This document shows positions 26,784-36,049 of a stretch of 64,000 bases of DNA, piece by piece. The position numbers and the translations under genes are program-made. Each line of letters opens with the position of its first letter. Positions within the stretch are counted from its first letter, which is position 1. Below the pieces are notes generated by a model, which was not told the origin of the DNA, searched no databases, and worked only from the letters and a program-made list of their open reading frames with translations. This DNA is from an uncultured Cocleimonas sp. (GTDB lineage: Bacteria; Pseudomonadota; Gammaproteobacteria; Thiotrichales; Thiotrichaceae), in the NCBI RefSeq assembly GCF_947495625.1, contig NZ_CANLZW010000017.1:1-64000 (forward strand), in the 5' to 3' direction.

Positions 26784-27218
26784 ATGTCTAAAACCAAAGT
26801 AAAGAAAACTAAGGGTAGTTGTCTGTGTGGGGAAGTGAAATATGAAATCGCCGGAAGTTTAGGTGTATTTCAATATTGTCACTGCTCGCGTTGCAGAAAA
26901 TTCACTGGCAGTGCTTATGCAGCCAATATCATCGTTGCACCAGACCAGTTTAAGTGGATATCTGGTGAAGAGTTATTAGGCCGTTTTGAATTTCCCGAAG
27001 CAAGACATTTTGCCACATCCTTTTGTAGAAGCTGCGGCTCATCGTTACCGTGGAAGACAAATAGTGAGAAAGCAGTAGTGATACCCGCAGGTACCTTAGA
27101 CGGTGATCCTGAATTGAGACCATTTCAAAATATTTATTATGGATCTAGAGCAGACTGGTACGAAGATGCCAGTGATCTCATTCGCTATGATGAGCTGCCC
27201 TTAAAGAAAAAGGGCTAG
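26784..27218 (+). CDS. GFA-family (CENP-V/Gfa domain) zinc protein
   Basis: The 144-residue protein has the three GFA cysteine motifs: GSCLCGEVKYEI, YCHCSRCRKFTGSAYA and SFCRSCGSSLPW. These bind structural and catalytic zinc. The name glutathione-dependent formaldehyde-activating enzyme is historical; for most members the activity is unproven. The frame opens one codon earlier at a TTG, but the ATG at 26784 has a GAGGAG site 7 bases upstream. It is a single gene between the LysR regulator and convergent folE2. Confidence 0.88.
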   Translation: MSKTKVKKTKGSCLCGEVKYEIAGSLGVFQYCHCSRCRKFTGSAYAANIIVAPDQFKWISGEELLGRFEFPEARHFATSFCRSCGSSLPWKTNSEKAVVIPAGTLDGDPELRPFQNIYYGSRADWYEDASDLIRYDELPLKKKG

Positions 27219-27242
27219 CTTAGTTTCATCTTTGCAAAAAAT

Positions 27243-28217
27243 TTAATGCGGAAACTCTCGCGGATCATCGCGGTAACCATCTTTCAGTCCTTTAGTCACA
27301 ATTGCAACCGCATCGTGTGGGTGTAAGCTTTCCATGTGATTCACGCGAATCCAGAAGTCTTCGAGGGTATTGTCAGATTCTAATGCTGCCTGGACACGTC
27401 TTGCCGCATCTTCACAAAACATCAGATTAGCCGCATTTAAGCGTGCAAATTCCTGCTCATCTTCACGTTTTACTGCTGCTTGCACAGGTGTTGATAGCGC
27501 ATCTTCAATCTGATCAATCAAACGCGAGATTGGCATGTCTTTAACTTGATCTGTCAGTTTTACTCTGACTTGAGCAATGCTTCTTTGGCTATGTGGGGTC
27601 GCTGAAATGCCTTCTGTCGTGCCTAACCACTGGTGAACCTGACTGGCATCAATTTGACCGTTATTCCCAAACTTGGTTTGGAAACCTTGCTGAATAATAT
27701 CGCGTGCTAGTGCCGCTGAGCATGGGCAGGTAGATGAATAAGGGACTTCAATGCTTAATTCGGTGGTTAATTCACCTTGGCGAAGTGAAGAAATTGCCCT
27801 TACCGGGTAACTTTTCCAGCCAGTATTATCGCTTTTTAGGGAGTCTCTGCGCTCAAAGAAGTTAAAGCGACACTCAAGATAAGCACTGTCACTCTTGCCA
27901 TCTTGAGAGTTAGCAAACTGCTCTACAACGGTGTGTAGAAGATCTGGAGTGATTGTGTGGTCACTTAGGATCTGGTCAACCGCTAAATATAAGCGCGACA
28001 TATGAATGCCTTTGCTCTCTGGGTCGATCAAATTCACATACGCCTGTACACTGGCAACTGTCTGAATTTCTTTGCCTTTTCCGGTTAACATGTGCACGGG
28101 CAATTCTATCTCACTCATGCCCACCCAATTTAATGTGGCATTAGGTCCAGAATGTGGTTCATTCGTAACATCCGGTAAATTGCAGCTGTTGTCGTTACAG
28201 CCTTCGCTTGCACTCAT
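27243..28217 (-). CDS. folE2: GTP cyclohydrolase FolE2 (type IB)
   Basis: The 324-residue enzyme makes dihydroneopterin triphosphate from GTP for folate or queuosine synthesis, and as type IB it can work with metals other than zinc. Diagnostic segments are LNWVGMSEIELPV, the metal-ligand cysteine in STCPCSAALARDI, and LMFCEDAARRVQ. The frame is open for 35 more codons upstream, but those encode a hydrophobic stretch absent from the family; the ATG at 28215-28217 begins just before the conserved LPDVTN segment. FolE2 genes are often zinc-starvation (Zur) controlled, but I could not see a Zur box in the 238 bp shared with the divergent moxR gene. Confidence 0.9.
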   Translation of the reverse strand: MSASEGCNDNSCNLPDVTNEPHSGPNATLNWVGMSEIELPVHMLTGKGKEIQTVASVQAYVNLIDPESKGIHMSRLYLAVDQILSDHTITPDLLHTVVEQFANSQDGKSDSAYLECRFNFFERRDSLKSDNTGWKSYPVRAISSLRQGELTTELSIEVPYSSTCPCSAALARDIIQQGFQTKFGNNGQIDASQVHQWLGTTEGISATPHSQRSIAQVRVKLTDQVKDMPISRLIDQIEDALSTPVQAAVKREDEQEFARLNAANLMFCEDAARRVQAALESDNTLEDFWIRVNHMESLHPHDAVAIVTKGLKDGYRDDPREFPH

Positions 28218-28455
28218 GGCAAATCCATATATATGATAAAACAGACGCGCGATTATACAGAAACCTACGCACAATAGAATAGATACCCTATTACTGTTGT
28301 TAGAATGCAATAATCCCTGCATACATAGCTATATATAGCCATGCACAGTGAGTTGGGGTGTTTAGATTAACTATAATTAATTTTTTCCTGGGTGCTTATA
28401 GGTGTAATATATTCATCAATCATTATTAAAAAACAATTCAAAATAGAACACAGAT

Positions 28456-29460
28456 ATGAGCGTAGATACCCTTCCAGAAGAAGTTCAAAGTGTAAGTTGT
28501 TACGATGCTTTTAGTAAAGTGCGTAAGCATCTGCAAACCAAAATAATTGGGCAGACTTTATTAGTGGATCGATTGTTGATTGCACTATTGGCCGATGGGC
28601 ACTTACTCGTTGAAGGGGCTCCGGGCTTAGCTAAAACAACAGCAATCAAAGAGCTATCTGCTGTATTAGAGGGGGATTTCCATCGTTTGCAGTTTACCCC
28701 TGACCTTTTGCCCGGTGACTTGACAGGTAGTGATGTCTATCGACCAGAAACAGGCGAATTCGTGTTCCAGAAAGGCCCTTTATTTCATAATCTGGTTTTA
28801 GCCGATGAAATCAATCGTGCGCCTGCAAAAGTACAGTCAGCATTATTAGAAGCGATGGGTGAGCATCAGATTACAGTGGGTGGAACAACCTATAAATTAC
28901 CTAGACCTTTTCTGGTGATGGCAACTCAAAACCCGATTGAGCAAGAAGGAACTTATCCTTTACCAGAAGCACAATTAGACCGCTTCCTGATGCATGTTTT
29001 CATCGATTACCCCGATGCTAAATCAGAAAAATTAATACTCGAACTGGCGCGTCAACAAGCACGACAAGAATATAAAAAAGTCGCTAAAACCTCATTCAAT
29101 TTGAGTAAGGCGGATGTTGAGGAAGCTCAACAAGCTGTGTTATCTATTCACATGGCAGAGCCTGTTCAAGAGTATCTGGTTCAGTTGATTCTTGCGAGTC
29201 GCAAACCAGCGGCTTATAGTCAGGAATTAGCACGCTGGATTAGTTACGGTGGAAGTCCACGTGCGACTATCTCCTTAGATCGATGTGCGCGTGCGCATGC
29301 GTGGCTACAAGGTCGTGATTATGTTTCACCTGAAGATGTTCAGGCAGTGGCTTATGATGTATTACGTCATCGCTTACTTATTTCATACGAAGCCGAAGCC
29401 GAGGGTATTACTGCTGATAACGTTATTGAGGAACTGATTCAGCAAGTACCGGTCTCATAA
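28456..29460 (+). CDS. MoxR-family AAA+ ATPase
   Basis: The 334-residue ATPase has the MoxR Walker A variant EGAPGLAKTT, Walker B NLVLADEINRAPAKVQ, the sensor 1 region MATQNPIEQEGTYPLPEAQLD (given here only as a family segment) and a C-terminal lid domain. It is the first gene of a six-gene set MoxR-DUF58-DUF4381-VWA-VWA/TPR-BatD. MoxR ATPases with VWA partners act as chaperone-like systems for assembly or metal insertion of cell-envelope or redox proteins. The 2-bp spacing to DUF58 indicates one operon. Confidence 0.92.
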   Translation: MSVDTLPEEVQSVSCYDAFSKVRKHLQTKIIGQTLLVDRLLIALLADGHLLVEGAPGLAKTTAIKELSAVLEGDFHRLQFTPDLLPGDLTGSDVYRPETGEFVFQKGPLFHNLVLADEINRAPAKVQSALLEAMGEHQITVGGTTYKLPRPFLVMATQNPIEQEGTYPLPEAQLDRFLMHVFIDYPDAKSEKLILELARQQARQEYKKVAKTSFNLSKADVEEAQQAVLSIHMAEPVQEYLVQLILASRKPAAYSQELARWISYGGSPRATISLDRCARAHAWLQGRDYVSPEDVQAVAYDVLRHRLLISYEAEAEGITADNVIEELIQQVPVS

Positions 29461-29462
29461 CT

Positions 29463-30575
29463 ATGAGTATGCTTAAGCGCTGGTTTCAAGGTCTGAAACG
29501 TTCTGAAACAGAGCCCGTTGAGATCGCGCCTGTAGGCACAGGAACGCATATTACTGCCAAAGAACTGATTAGTTTACAGCAACAGGCACATAAACTGGAC
29601 ATGAGTCGTCGAAGTTTCGCGCGATCATCAACCACCGGAACACATCACTCTTCATTTCGCGGTCGTGGAATGGATTATCAAGAATCCAGAATCTATCAGG
29701 CGGGAGATGATATCCGCAATATGGATTGGCGTGTGACTGCGCGTGCTGGTCAGCCACATACAAAGTTGTACCAAGAAGAACGAGAACGTCCAGTAGTGCT
29801 GTTGGTAGATTTTAATCCCGGCATGTTTTTTGGCTCGATCAAATCTTTAAAGTCGGTAGTTGCTGCTAAAGCAGCGACCCTGATTGCCTGGTCTGTCGCT
29901 TCTCGTGGAGATAGAATTGGTGCATTAATCATCAATTCCAGTCATCACGAATTACCGCCAAAAACAGGTAAGCGCGGTGTTTTGCAGCTCATTCGTGAAT
30001 TGGTAATACATAGCGATCCAGTGCAAGGTTTGGCAACAGAGCAAAGTCACACCAGTTTGAATGACGAACTTAAACGCTTAAGGCGAATTGCTCGTCCCGG
30101 TTCGCTGGTTTTTTTGATCAGTGACTTTTACGATATCGATCAGGATACTGCGAATCATATTCAGTTTATTTCGCGCCATAGCGATATTCAGGTGATCCAG
30201 ATTGTAGATCCTTTGGAAATGGTTCCACCGCCACCCGCTCGTTATGTAATGACTAACGGAGAAGACACGGGAGTGTTAAACACTCGAACGAAAAAAGGCA
30301 GAGATGATTTTCGTGAATTTATCAATCAGCACCATCAGGATATTCAGCAGCTCACGCGCAAATATAATATTCCACTGATTCAGCTATCAACTGCGGATGA
30401 TGTGTTACTGGAACTACAGCGCAATTTTGGCAACAGCAAAAGAAGATCGCCGATAAGCACATCTATTAATACACAAAATGATTCGCAGAATAAGACAGCA
30501 GAAAAACCGCCTAAAAGTAGGGGGGTGACCTCCACTAAATCCTCCAACGCATCAATTAGTAATAAGGTTGCGTAA
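29463..30575 (+). CDS. DUF58 domain protein of the MoxR/Bat operon
   Basis: The 370-residue soluble protein has the DUF58 core motif RGRGMDYQESRIYQAGDDIRNMDW-type segment (about residues 62-85) and a degenerate VWA fold (PVVLLVDFNPGMFFG, LVFLISDFYDID). The partner role with MoxR is known in general but not the client. The C-terminal 40 residues are polar and low in complexity (NDSQNKTAEKPPKS and after) and contain a copy of the G-rich motif, read as KSRGVTS; such tails are not part of the conserved domain, so the insert is probably tolerated. It ends directly at the ATG of the next gene. Confidence 0.88.
   Translation: MSMLKRWFQGLKRSETEPVEIAPVGTGTHITAKELISLQQQAHKLDMSRRSFARSSTTGTHHSSFRGRGMDYQESRIYQAGDDIRNMDWRVTARAGQPHTKLYQEERERPVVLLVDFNPGMFFGSIKSLKSVVAAKAATLIAWSVASRGDRIGALIINSSHHELPPKTGKRGVLQLIRELVIHSDPVQGLATEQSHTSLNDELKRLRRIARPGSLVFLISDFYDIDQDTANHIQFISRHSDIQVIQIVDPLEMVPPPPARYVMTNGEDTGVLNTRTKKGRDDFREFINQHHQDIQQLTRKYNIPLIQLSTADDVLLELQRNFGNSKRRSPISTSINTQNDSQNKTAEKPPKSRGVTSTKSSNASISNKVA
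30513..30533 (+). repeat. G-rich dispersed motif inside the DUF58 gene
   Basis: AAAAGTAGGGGGGTGACC is preceded by A5, CCGCCT, the full extended form. It is in sense orientation and falls in the variable polar tail of the protein. Confidence 0.9.
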
Positions 30576-31073
30576 ATGGATCCTCAAGAAGCTTTACAAC
30601 TGAAAGATATTCATCTTCCTGGGAGTCCAGATTTCTGGCCTCCGGCAATCGGTTGGTGGTTATTATTAACGATTATCTTTTTAGCGTTATTCTGGATATT
30701 TACGGTTTTAAAAAAACGAAAACGTTTAAGAAAAAGACGAAGAGAATTACTTGAAACGTTAAGAGATCTGGAAGACAAGTTGAGAAAAGATCCAAGCAGC
30801 GAAGCACTGGCTGAGGTGAATATTTTATTGCGCCAACTAGCCGTTAATTATTATCCTCGTTCAGAGATAGCGAGTCTTACGGGTGGCGATTGGCTGCATT
30901 TTCTGGATCAGTCTGGGGAAACGCATGGATTCAGTCGAGGGGCAGGTCGAGTATTGATCGAAGCGCCTTATCAAACAGGCAAAGTCCAAAATTTCAATAT
31001 CGATGAATTTATTCCTCTGGTAAGACATTGGGTCAAAAAAACGGCTCAAAGTGGGGGGGTGTCATTTGATTAA
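30576..31073 (+). CDS. DUF4381 membrane protein of the MoxR/Bat operon
   Basis: The 165-residue protein begins with the family signature LKDIHLPGSPDFWPPAIGWW, then one transmembrane helix (about residues 25-46) followed by a strongly basic segment (KKRKRLRKRRRE) and a helical cytoplasmic domain. The last codons (QSGGVSFD) are encoded by the G-rich dispersed motif. It starts on the base after the DUF58 stop and its 3' end lies beside the start of the first VWA gene. Confidence 0.85.
   Translation: MDPQEALQLKDIHLPGSPDFWPPAIGWWLLLTIIFLALFWIFTVLKKRKRLRKRRRELLETLRDLEDKLRKDPSSEALAEVNILLRQLAVNYYPRSEIASLTGGDWLHFLDQSGETHGFSRGAGRVLIEAPYQTGKVQNFNIDEFIPLVRHWVKKTAQSGGVSFD
31047..31067 (+). repeat. G-rich dispersed motif at the DUF4381/VWA gene junction
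   Basis: CAAAGTGGGGGGGTGTCATTT (seven G) is preceded by A6, CGGCT. It encodes the last residues of the DUF4381 protein and sits where the ribosome-binding region of the following gene would be; the G-run could serve as the Shine-Dalgarno-like region. Confidence 0.8.
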
Positions 31074-31074
31074 T

Positions 31075-32112
31075 ATGTTATCAAATATTGAATTCGCATC
31101 ATTGTGGGTTTTCTGGTTATTACCATTGCCTTTAATCGCGCGATTTCTATTGCCGGCGGCACCGGTAAATAGCACTGCTGCTCTCAGGGTTCCGTTTTAT
31201 AAGCATTTATCACCCAATCTACAAGCGAGTAAAAAAGGGCCGTCATGGTTGCGAGTGTTTCTGGCTGTTATTTGCTGGATACTTTTAGTCACCGCAGCTG
31301 CGAGACCACAGTTAGTTGGCGATACAGTACGTCAGCCTGTAACAGGACGCAGTTTGATGATGTCTGTAGATATTTCGATGTCGATGGATGAACCAGATAT
31401 GATTATTTCTGGCAGACGAATGACGCGAATTTCTGCCGTAAAAGCGGTGGCCAGCGACTTTATTCAGAATCGTGAAGGTGACCGAATTGGTCTCATTTTG
31501 TTTGGCAGTCAGGCATATTTACAAGCGCCATTAACTTTTGATCGAAAGACCGTTTCAACACTACTCGAAGAATCCTTTCTGGGTTTGGCAGGAAGAGCTA
31601 CTGCGATTGGCGATGCGATCGGTCTTGCGGTTAAACGATTAAGAAATGAAGATGAAAAAAATCGAGTACTTATTCTTCTTACGGATGGTGCAAACACCGC
31701 AGGAAATGTAGAACCACTTAAAGCTGCTGATTTGGCAGCTCAGGAAAAAGTGAAAATTTACACCATCGGTGTAGGTTCAATGAGAAGTCGAGATCTGGAT
31801 GAGCCAACGCTTCAAGCCATAGCAGAAAAGACGGGTGGCAAATATTTTAGAGCGCATGATGTTGAAGGTTTACTGAAAATCTACAAGGCATTAGACGAGA
31901 TAGAGCCAGTATCAAAAGATGAATTGAGTTACCGTCCAGTGGAAGAGCTTTTTTACTATCCTCTGGCAATCGCATTAGGATTAAGCAGTTTAATTGTCTT
32001 GTTTAGTAGCAGTTTTATGGGTGGTTTAATCGCACCATTGCTGGCTTTATTACCCGGGTTTAGAAAGAGAAAATCTGTGCAATCTTCTGTGAAGCGAAGG
32101 GAAGTGAGCTGA
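31075..32112 (+). CDS. VWA-domain membrane protein BatA-like
   Basis: This 345-residue protein has N-terminal hydrophobic helices (FWLLPLPLIARFLLPA and a second near residue 65), a VWA domain with the MIDAS sequence SVDISMSMD (DxSxS) and a C-terminal transmembrane helix (about residues 295-315). It is BatA-like and probably binds a divalent cation and partner proteins at the periplasmic face. The frame is open to a GTG at 31051 inside the G-rich motif, but the ATG at 31075 puts the membrane helix at the normal place. The stop TGA overlaps the next ATG by one base. Confidence 0.88.
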   Translation: MLSNIEFASLWVFWLLPLPLIARFLLPAAPVNSTAALRVPFYKHLSPNLQASKKGPSWLRVFLAVICWILLVTAAARPQLVGDTVRQPVTGRSLMMSVDISMSMDEPDMIISGRRMTRISAVKAVASDFIQNREGDRIGLILFGSQAYLQAPLTFDRKTVSTLLEESFLGLAGRATAIGDAIGLAVKRLRNEDEKNRVLILLTDGANTAGNVEPLKAADLAAQEKVKIYTIGVGSMRSRDLDEPTLQAIAEKTGGKYFRAHDVEGLLKIYKALDEIEPVSKDELSYRPVEELFYYPLAIALGLSSLIVLFSSSFMGGLIAPLLALLPGFRKRKSVQSSVKRREVS

Positions 32113-34184
32113 TGCTAGAACAGTTCCATTTTACTCAACCACTTTGGCTATTCGCACTGATTCCACTATTGCTTTTATTGCGACTATGTTTTAACGCTGC
32201 CTCGTCCTCAAAGACCTGGGATAAAATTATTGATCCCAATCTGCTGCCGGTTTTACTCCAAGGTAAGCAATCGGGGTCTGGAAGATTTGCCAAATCATTG
32301 CTCGCCCTAGGCTGGATGATTGCTGTCGTTGCACTCGCCGATCCGGTTTGGGAGAAAATACCCCGTCCTATTTTTCAAACCAATGCTGCCAGAGTCATAG
32401 TGCTGGATTTATCAAACTCGATGTTGGTCGATGACCTCAAACCCAATCGTTTAGCTAGAGCAAAATTTAAAATAGAAGACATTCTTTCTATGGATGAAGA
32501 AGGCCAGACAGGGCTGGTACTTTTTGCTGGTGATGCGTTTACAGCGTCGCCACTTACACGTGATGTTGAAACGATTCGTTCTTTGTTAAAAATATTAACG
32601 CCGCAGTTAATGCCAGCACAGGGTAGTCGTGCTGATTTAGGTTTGGTAAAGGCTCACGAACTGTTCAAGCAATCGGGAATCGCAAATGGTCACGTGTTGT
32701 TGATTGCTGATGGTGTAAGTAAAAGCGCGGCTGCGATAGATGCTGTAAAAGATCTTAAAAAGGATGGCCACACAATCTCTGTATTAGGCGTTGGGACTGA
32801 GGCAGGCGGTGAATTGAGATTTAGAAATAATCAGAATGTATCAGTAAAGCTGGAAGCGGATAAACTCGCTGAAATAGCTAAACAAGGTGGCGGCAAGTAC
32901 CATTTGATAAGCACTAGTAGTGCTGATTTGTCTCAAGTCTTAATCGCACATGAAGCAGGCAATGACGCCACAGAAAATACTTTACAAGAACAAGATATTA
33001 ACAATGAGGAATGGTATTCAACCGGTCCGTTAATAATATTGTTATTGCTACCTTTAGCGGCATTAGCCTTTCGACGTGGTTGGTTACTGAATATTGCATT
33101 TGTGGCGATAAGTGGGGGGGTGTTATTACAACCTCAGCCAGTCATGGCTTTCAGTCTGGATGACCTGTGGACGACCTTGTCTCAGAATAAAGAGCAACAG
33201 GCAGATGCTGCGCTTCGAACTCAGCAATATGAAAAAGCAAGCAAACTGAGTCAGGAGCCATTGCGCCGAGGAACGGCCGATTACAAGCAAGGTAAGTTTG
33301 AAGATGCGCTAAAGAGCTTTAAAAAAGCAGAGGGTGCTGATGCGCGTTATAACGAAGGTAATTCACTCGCTAAGTTAAAAAAGTATGAAGAGGCGATTAA
33401 ATCCTACGAACAAGCACTCTCGTTAAATCCAGATATGGAAGATGCAAAGGAAAATAAAAAAGCCATTGAAGACTTATTGAAAAAGCAAAAAGAGCAGAAC
33501 CACTCTGAAAATGAATCTAAGCAGGATTCAAAAGAGAATCAGCAAGAAAATTCTGACAGCGATTCTAAGTCTAAAGATAAAAAAGATCAGCAGAACTCAG
33601 AGGGTAAAGAAGGCGAGAACAAAGGTGAGCAAGGCGAAGAATCATCGGACAAAAGCCAGAGTGGTGAAGATCAACAGGAAAGCAAACAAAAGTCGGATAA
33701 ACCGAGCGAAGATGGCAAACAAAAAGGGAATGAAAAAAATCAGTTCTCAGATGCCAATAAAGCGTTAGACGAAAAACAAGATAAAGAGGAACAAACTCCA
33801 GATTCGGAAAGTAAGCAACAAGACAATGCTGACAATGAGAAAAAATCCGAGCAAGAAGGCAATCAATCAGGCGAGAAAAAAGATGAGCAAATGAGCGCTG
33901 ATCAGGACGCTAAAAAAGATGGAGAGCAATCCACTCCAGAGGAAGCTGAATCACTTGCAGAACAAGAAAAGGCTCAAAAAGAACTCGGTGAAGAAGCTAA
34001 GCAAGCTGTTTTAAAACAAACAGGTGAGAAAAAAGCGGATGACCTCACAGAAGAAGAAAAAATGGCGGCGGAGCAATGGTTAAGGCGTATCCCCGATGAT
34101 CCCGGTGGATTGTTAAGAAGAAAGTTTAGAAGTCAGTATCAACAGCGTAGAGGAAACGCCGATAATTCGGAGCAACCTTGGTAA
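32112..34184 (+). CDS. VWA plus TPR protein, BatB-BatC fusion
   Basis: The 690-residue protein joins a BatB-like N-terminal half (two transmembrane helices, VWA with MIDAS in VLDLSNSMLVDD, another pair of helices near residues 305-345) to a BatC-like half with TPR motifs (YNEGNSLAKLKKYEEAIKSY and the repeat after it). A long hydrophilic, very charged segment of about 190 residues (rich in K, E, D, Q, S) follows, then a conserved C-terminal end LRRIPDDPGGLLRRKFRSQY. The second helix pair is encoded across a copy of the G-rich motif (ISGGVLLQP). It overlaps both neighbours by single bases. Confidence 0.88.
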   Translation: MLEQFHFTQPLWLFALIPLLLLLRLCFNAASSSKTWDKIIDPNLLPVLLQGKQSGSGRFAKSLLALGWMIAVVALADPVWEKIPRPIFQTNAARVIVLDLSNSMLVDDLKPNRLARAKFKIEDILSMDEEGQTGLVLFAGDAFTASPLTRDVETIRSLLKILTPQLMPAQGSRADLGLVKAHELFKQSGIANGHVLLIADGVSKSAAAIDAVKDLKKDGHTISVLGVGTEAGGELRFRNNQNVSVKLEADKLAEIAKQGGGKYHLISTSSADLSQVLIAHEAGNDATENTLQEQDINNEEWYSTGPLIILLLLPLAALAFRRGWLLNIAFVAISGGVLLQPQPVMAFSLDDLWTTLSQNKEQQADAALRTQQYEKASKLSQEPLRRGTADYKQGKFEDALKSFKKAEGADARYNEGNSLAKLKKYEEAIKSYEQALSLNPDMEDAKENKKAIEDLLKKQKEQNHSENESKQDSKENQQENSDSDSKSKDKKDQQNSEGKEGENKGEQGEESSDKSQSGEDQQESKQKSDKPSEDGKQKGNEKNQFSDANKALDEKQDKEEQTPDSESKQQDNADNEKKSEQEGNQSGEKKDEQMSADQDAKKDGEQSTPEEAESLAEQEKAQKELGEEAKQAVLKQTGEKKADDLTEEEKMAAEQWLRRIPDDPGGLLRRKFRSQYQQRRGNADNSEQPW
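33108..33128 (+). repeat. G-rich dispersed motif inside the BatB/BatC gene
   Basis: ATAAGTGGGGGGGTGTTATT, seven G, in sense orientation, encoding ISGGVLL in a hydrophobic segment. It lacks the upstream A-tract, so it is one of the weaker matches. Confidence 0.6.
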
Positions 34185-36010
34185 TGAACTTGGCCATGAA
34201 ATTTAGAATATTCATAAAATCACTTTTACTAGCTTTAGTGGTGGTAGTTTTAATTCCTGCTCATGCAGCGGTAAAAGCCACTTTGAATCAGTCTACAGTA
34301 TTTGAGGGTGATCCGATCACCCTGATTATTCAGAGTGACCAGAATGATAATGCTCAGCCTGATTTAAGCTCGCTTCAACAAGATTTTGAGGTGCAAGGCA
34401 GCAGTACCAGTTCTCAGATCAATATTCTCAATGGCACTCGTAGTTTCAAGAAAACCTGGACCATTGAGTTGATGCCAAAGTCTGTGGGTAAGCTGGAGAT
34501 TCCAGAGATTACCGTTGGCAATGAAAAAACCAATTCCCTGACTGTCACCATTGCTAATCTACCACCAGAAGTTGCGGCAGAAACCAGTAAACATATTTTT
34601 GTAGAATCTTCAGTTGATCTGGATAATGAAGAGACCTATGTCCAACAGCAGATTCCCTACACGGTAAAGCTTTATTATGATTCTGCGATGCAGACCGGTG
34701 AAGTCTTTTCGCCGCAAATCAAAAATGCCAATATCAGGGCATTAGGCAATGATAAAAAATATCAGGTGGTGCGTGCGGGTAAGAAGTATGTCGTCGTAGA
34801 AAAGCGCTTTGTAATATCGCCAGAAAAAAGTGGCGTGTTGCATATTCCACCAACCATTGTTAGAGGCCGCATCGCGCTCTCAGGCGGAGACTCTCCAAAC
34901 CTCAGAAAACGCATGGATGAGACTGATATGCTCAATCAGTTTTTTGGTGGGCAAAACAAGAATCCATTCTTTAATACGCCATTTGATGAGTTTTTTGGGC
35001 GTCGTTCAATAGGCCCGAGTCGTCCGTTTAGTATTAGCGGCGAAGCAATGGATGTAAACGTATTACCCGTTCCGGAAAGCTTTAAAGGTGCCGCGTGGTT
35101 ACCTGCTGAAGAATTGATCATGACTGATAGCTGGACCGAAGCTCCTCCTGAACTAAAAGTAGGCGAACCCGTTACCAGAAAATTAATACTGCAAGCGAAA
35201 GGTCTTGCAAGTTCGCAGATACCGGATATCAATATCTCAAAGCCTGAGGGGATGAAGGTTTATACCGATCAAGCTAAATCTGAAACGCCCAACGACGGTA
35301 GTACGATTTATGGTATTCGCCAAATTGATATCAATTACATTCCCAGCAAAGCAGGCAAAGTGATTATTCCGGAGATTAATGTCGATTGGTGGGATGTGAA
35401 TAACAAAGAGCAGAAGACGTTTACTCTGCCAGAATGGAATTTAAACGTCACTGGAAATCCGATAGCTGCGATTGAAAATAATAACCCACTACCAGCTGTA
35501 ACTAAAAACACCGATACAACGAATAGCATTTCTGATCAGATCGAAACGATTAAGATGCCGATGTCCTGGGGCTGGAAAACGCTGGTATTATTATTCCTTG
35601 GCATTGGGGTAATACTGTTTGTCATGTTTGGTTTTAAACAGCGTAGAAAAAAGACTAAAAATTCAGCCGTGAAGCCTCAAAAAGCAGTTCAATTAGTCGA
35701 TATGGAAGCGTTAAAAAATGCGCTTGCAGAAGCTTGCAAATCGAATGATAAACATATGGCTGCAAGGACATTGCTTAAGTTAGTTAGGGCGCAATGGAAT
35801 GATCAATTAATACAGAACCTGGGTATTCTTGCGCAAGAATTAGGTAATGGAAGTGAAGTGATAGAAGAGTTAGAAAAAAGCTTGTATTCGGCGGATTCGA
35901 GCGACTGGGATGGAAATGAGTTGGAAAAATTAGTTACTCAGGGATTCTATAGAAAGTCTGTGCCTTTACCTCAAAAACAAAATGGTTTGGAGCCTTTGTA
36001 TCCTGTTTAG
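34184..36010 (+). CDS. BatD-family protein (oxygen-tolerance, Bat operon)
   Basis: The 608-residue exported protein has a signal peptide ending in PAHA, then beta-rich Ig-like domains (starting VKATLNQSTVFEGDPITLII) and a C-terminal transmembrane helix (about residues 462-482) followed by a cytoplasmic tail rich in basic residues and helices. The BatD name comes from the Bacteroides aerotolerance operon; its action is unknown. The start is the ATG overlapping the preceding stop (TAATG). It is the last gene of the operon, followed by the dispersed long repeat. Confidence 0.88.
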   Translation: MNLAMKFRIFIKSLLLALVVVVLIPAHAAVKATLNQSTVFEGDPITLIIQSDQNDNAQPDLSSLQQDFEVQGSSTSSQINILNGTRSFKKTWTIELMPKSVGKLEIPEITVGNEKTNSLTVTIANLPPEVAAETSKHIFVESSVDLDNEETYVQQQIPYTVKLYYDSAMQTGEVFSPQIKNANIRALGNDKKYQVVRAGKKYVVVEKRFVISPEKSGVLHIPPTIVRGRIALSGGDSPNLRKRMDETDMLNQFFGGQNKNPFFNTPFDEFFGRRSIGPSRPFSISGEAMDVNVLPVPESFKGAAWLPAEELIMTDSWTEAPPELKVGEPVTRKLILQAKGLASSQIPDINISKPEGMKVYTDQAKSETPNDGSTIYGIRQIDINYIPSKAGKVIIPEINVDWWDVNNKEQKTFTLPEWNLNVTGNPIAAIENNNPLPAVTKNTDTTNSISDQIETIKMPMSWGWKTLVLLFLGIGVILFVMFGFKQRRKKTKNSAVKPQKAVQLVDMEALKNALAEACKSNDKHMAARTLLKLVRAQWNDQLIQNLGILAQELGNGSEVIEELEKSLYSADSSDWDGNELEKLVTQGFYRKSVPLPQKQNGLEPLYPV

Positions 36011-36049
36011 TTTTTTGTTTAATCTAATTCAATTAGGTGATGTTTTAAT

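Noticed and set aside
28218-28322. Longer FolE2 start with 35 additional residues
   Set aside because: The extra residues form a hydrophobic stretch unknown in this cytosolic family; the ATG at 28217 matches the family N-terminus.
33511-33768. An 85-codon open frame inside the charged linker of BatB/BatC
   Set aside because: It is a shadow of low-complexity K/E/S-rich coding sequence with no ribosome site of its own.
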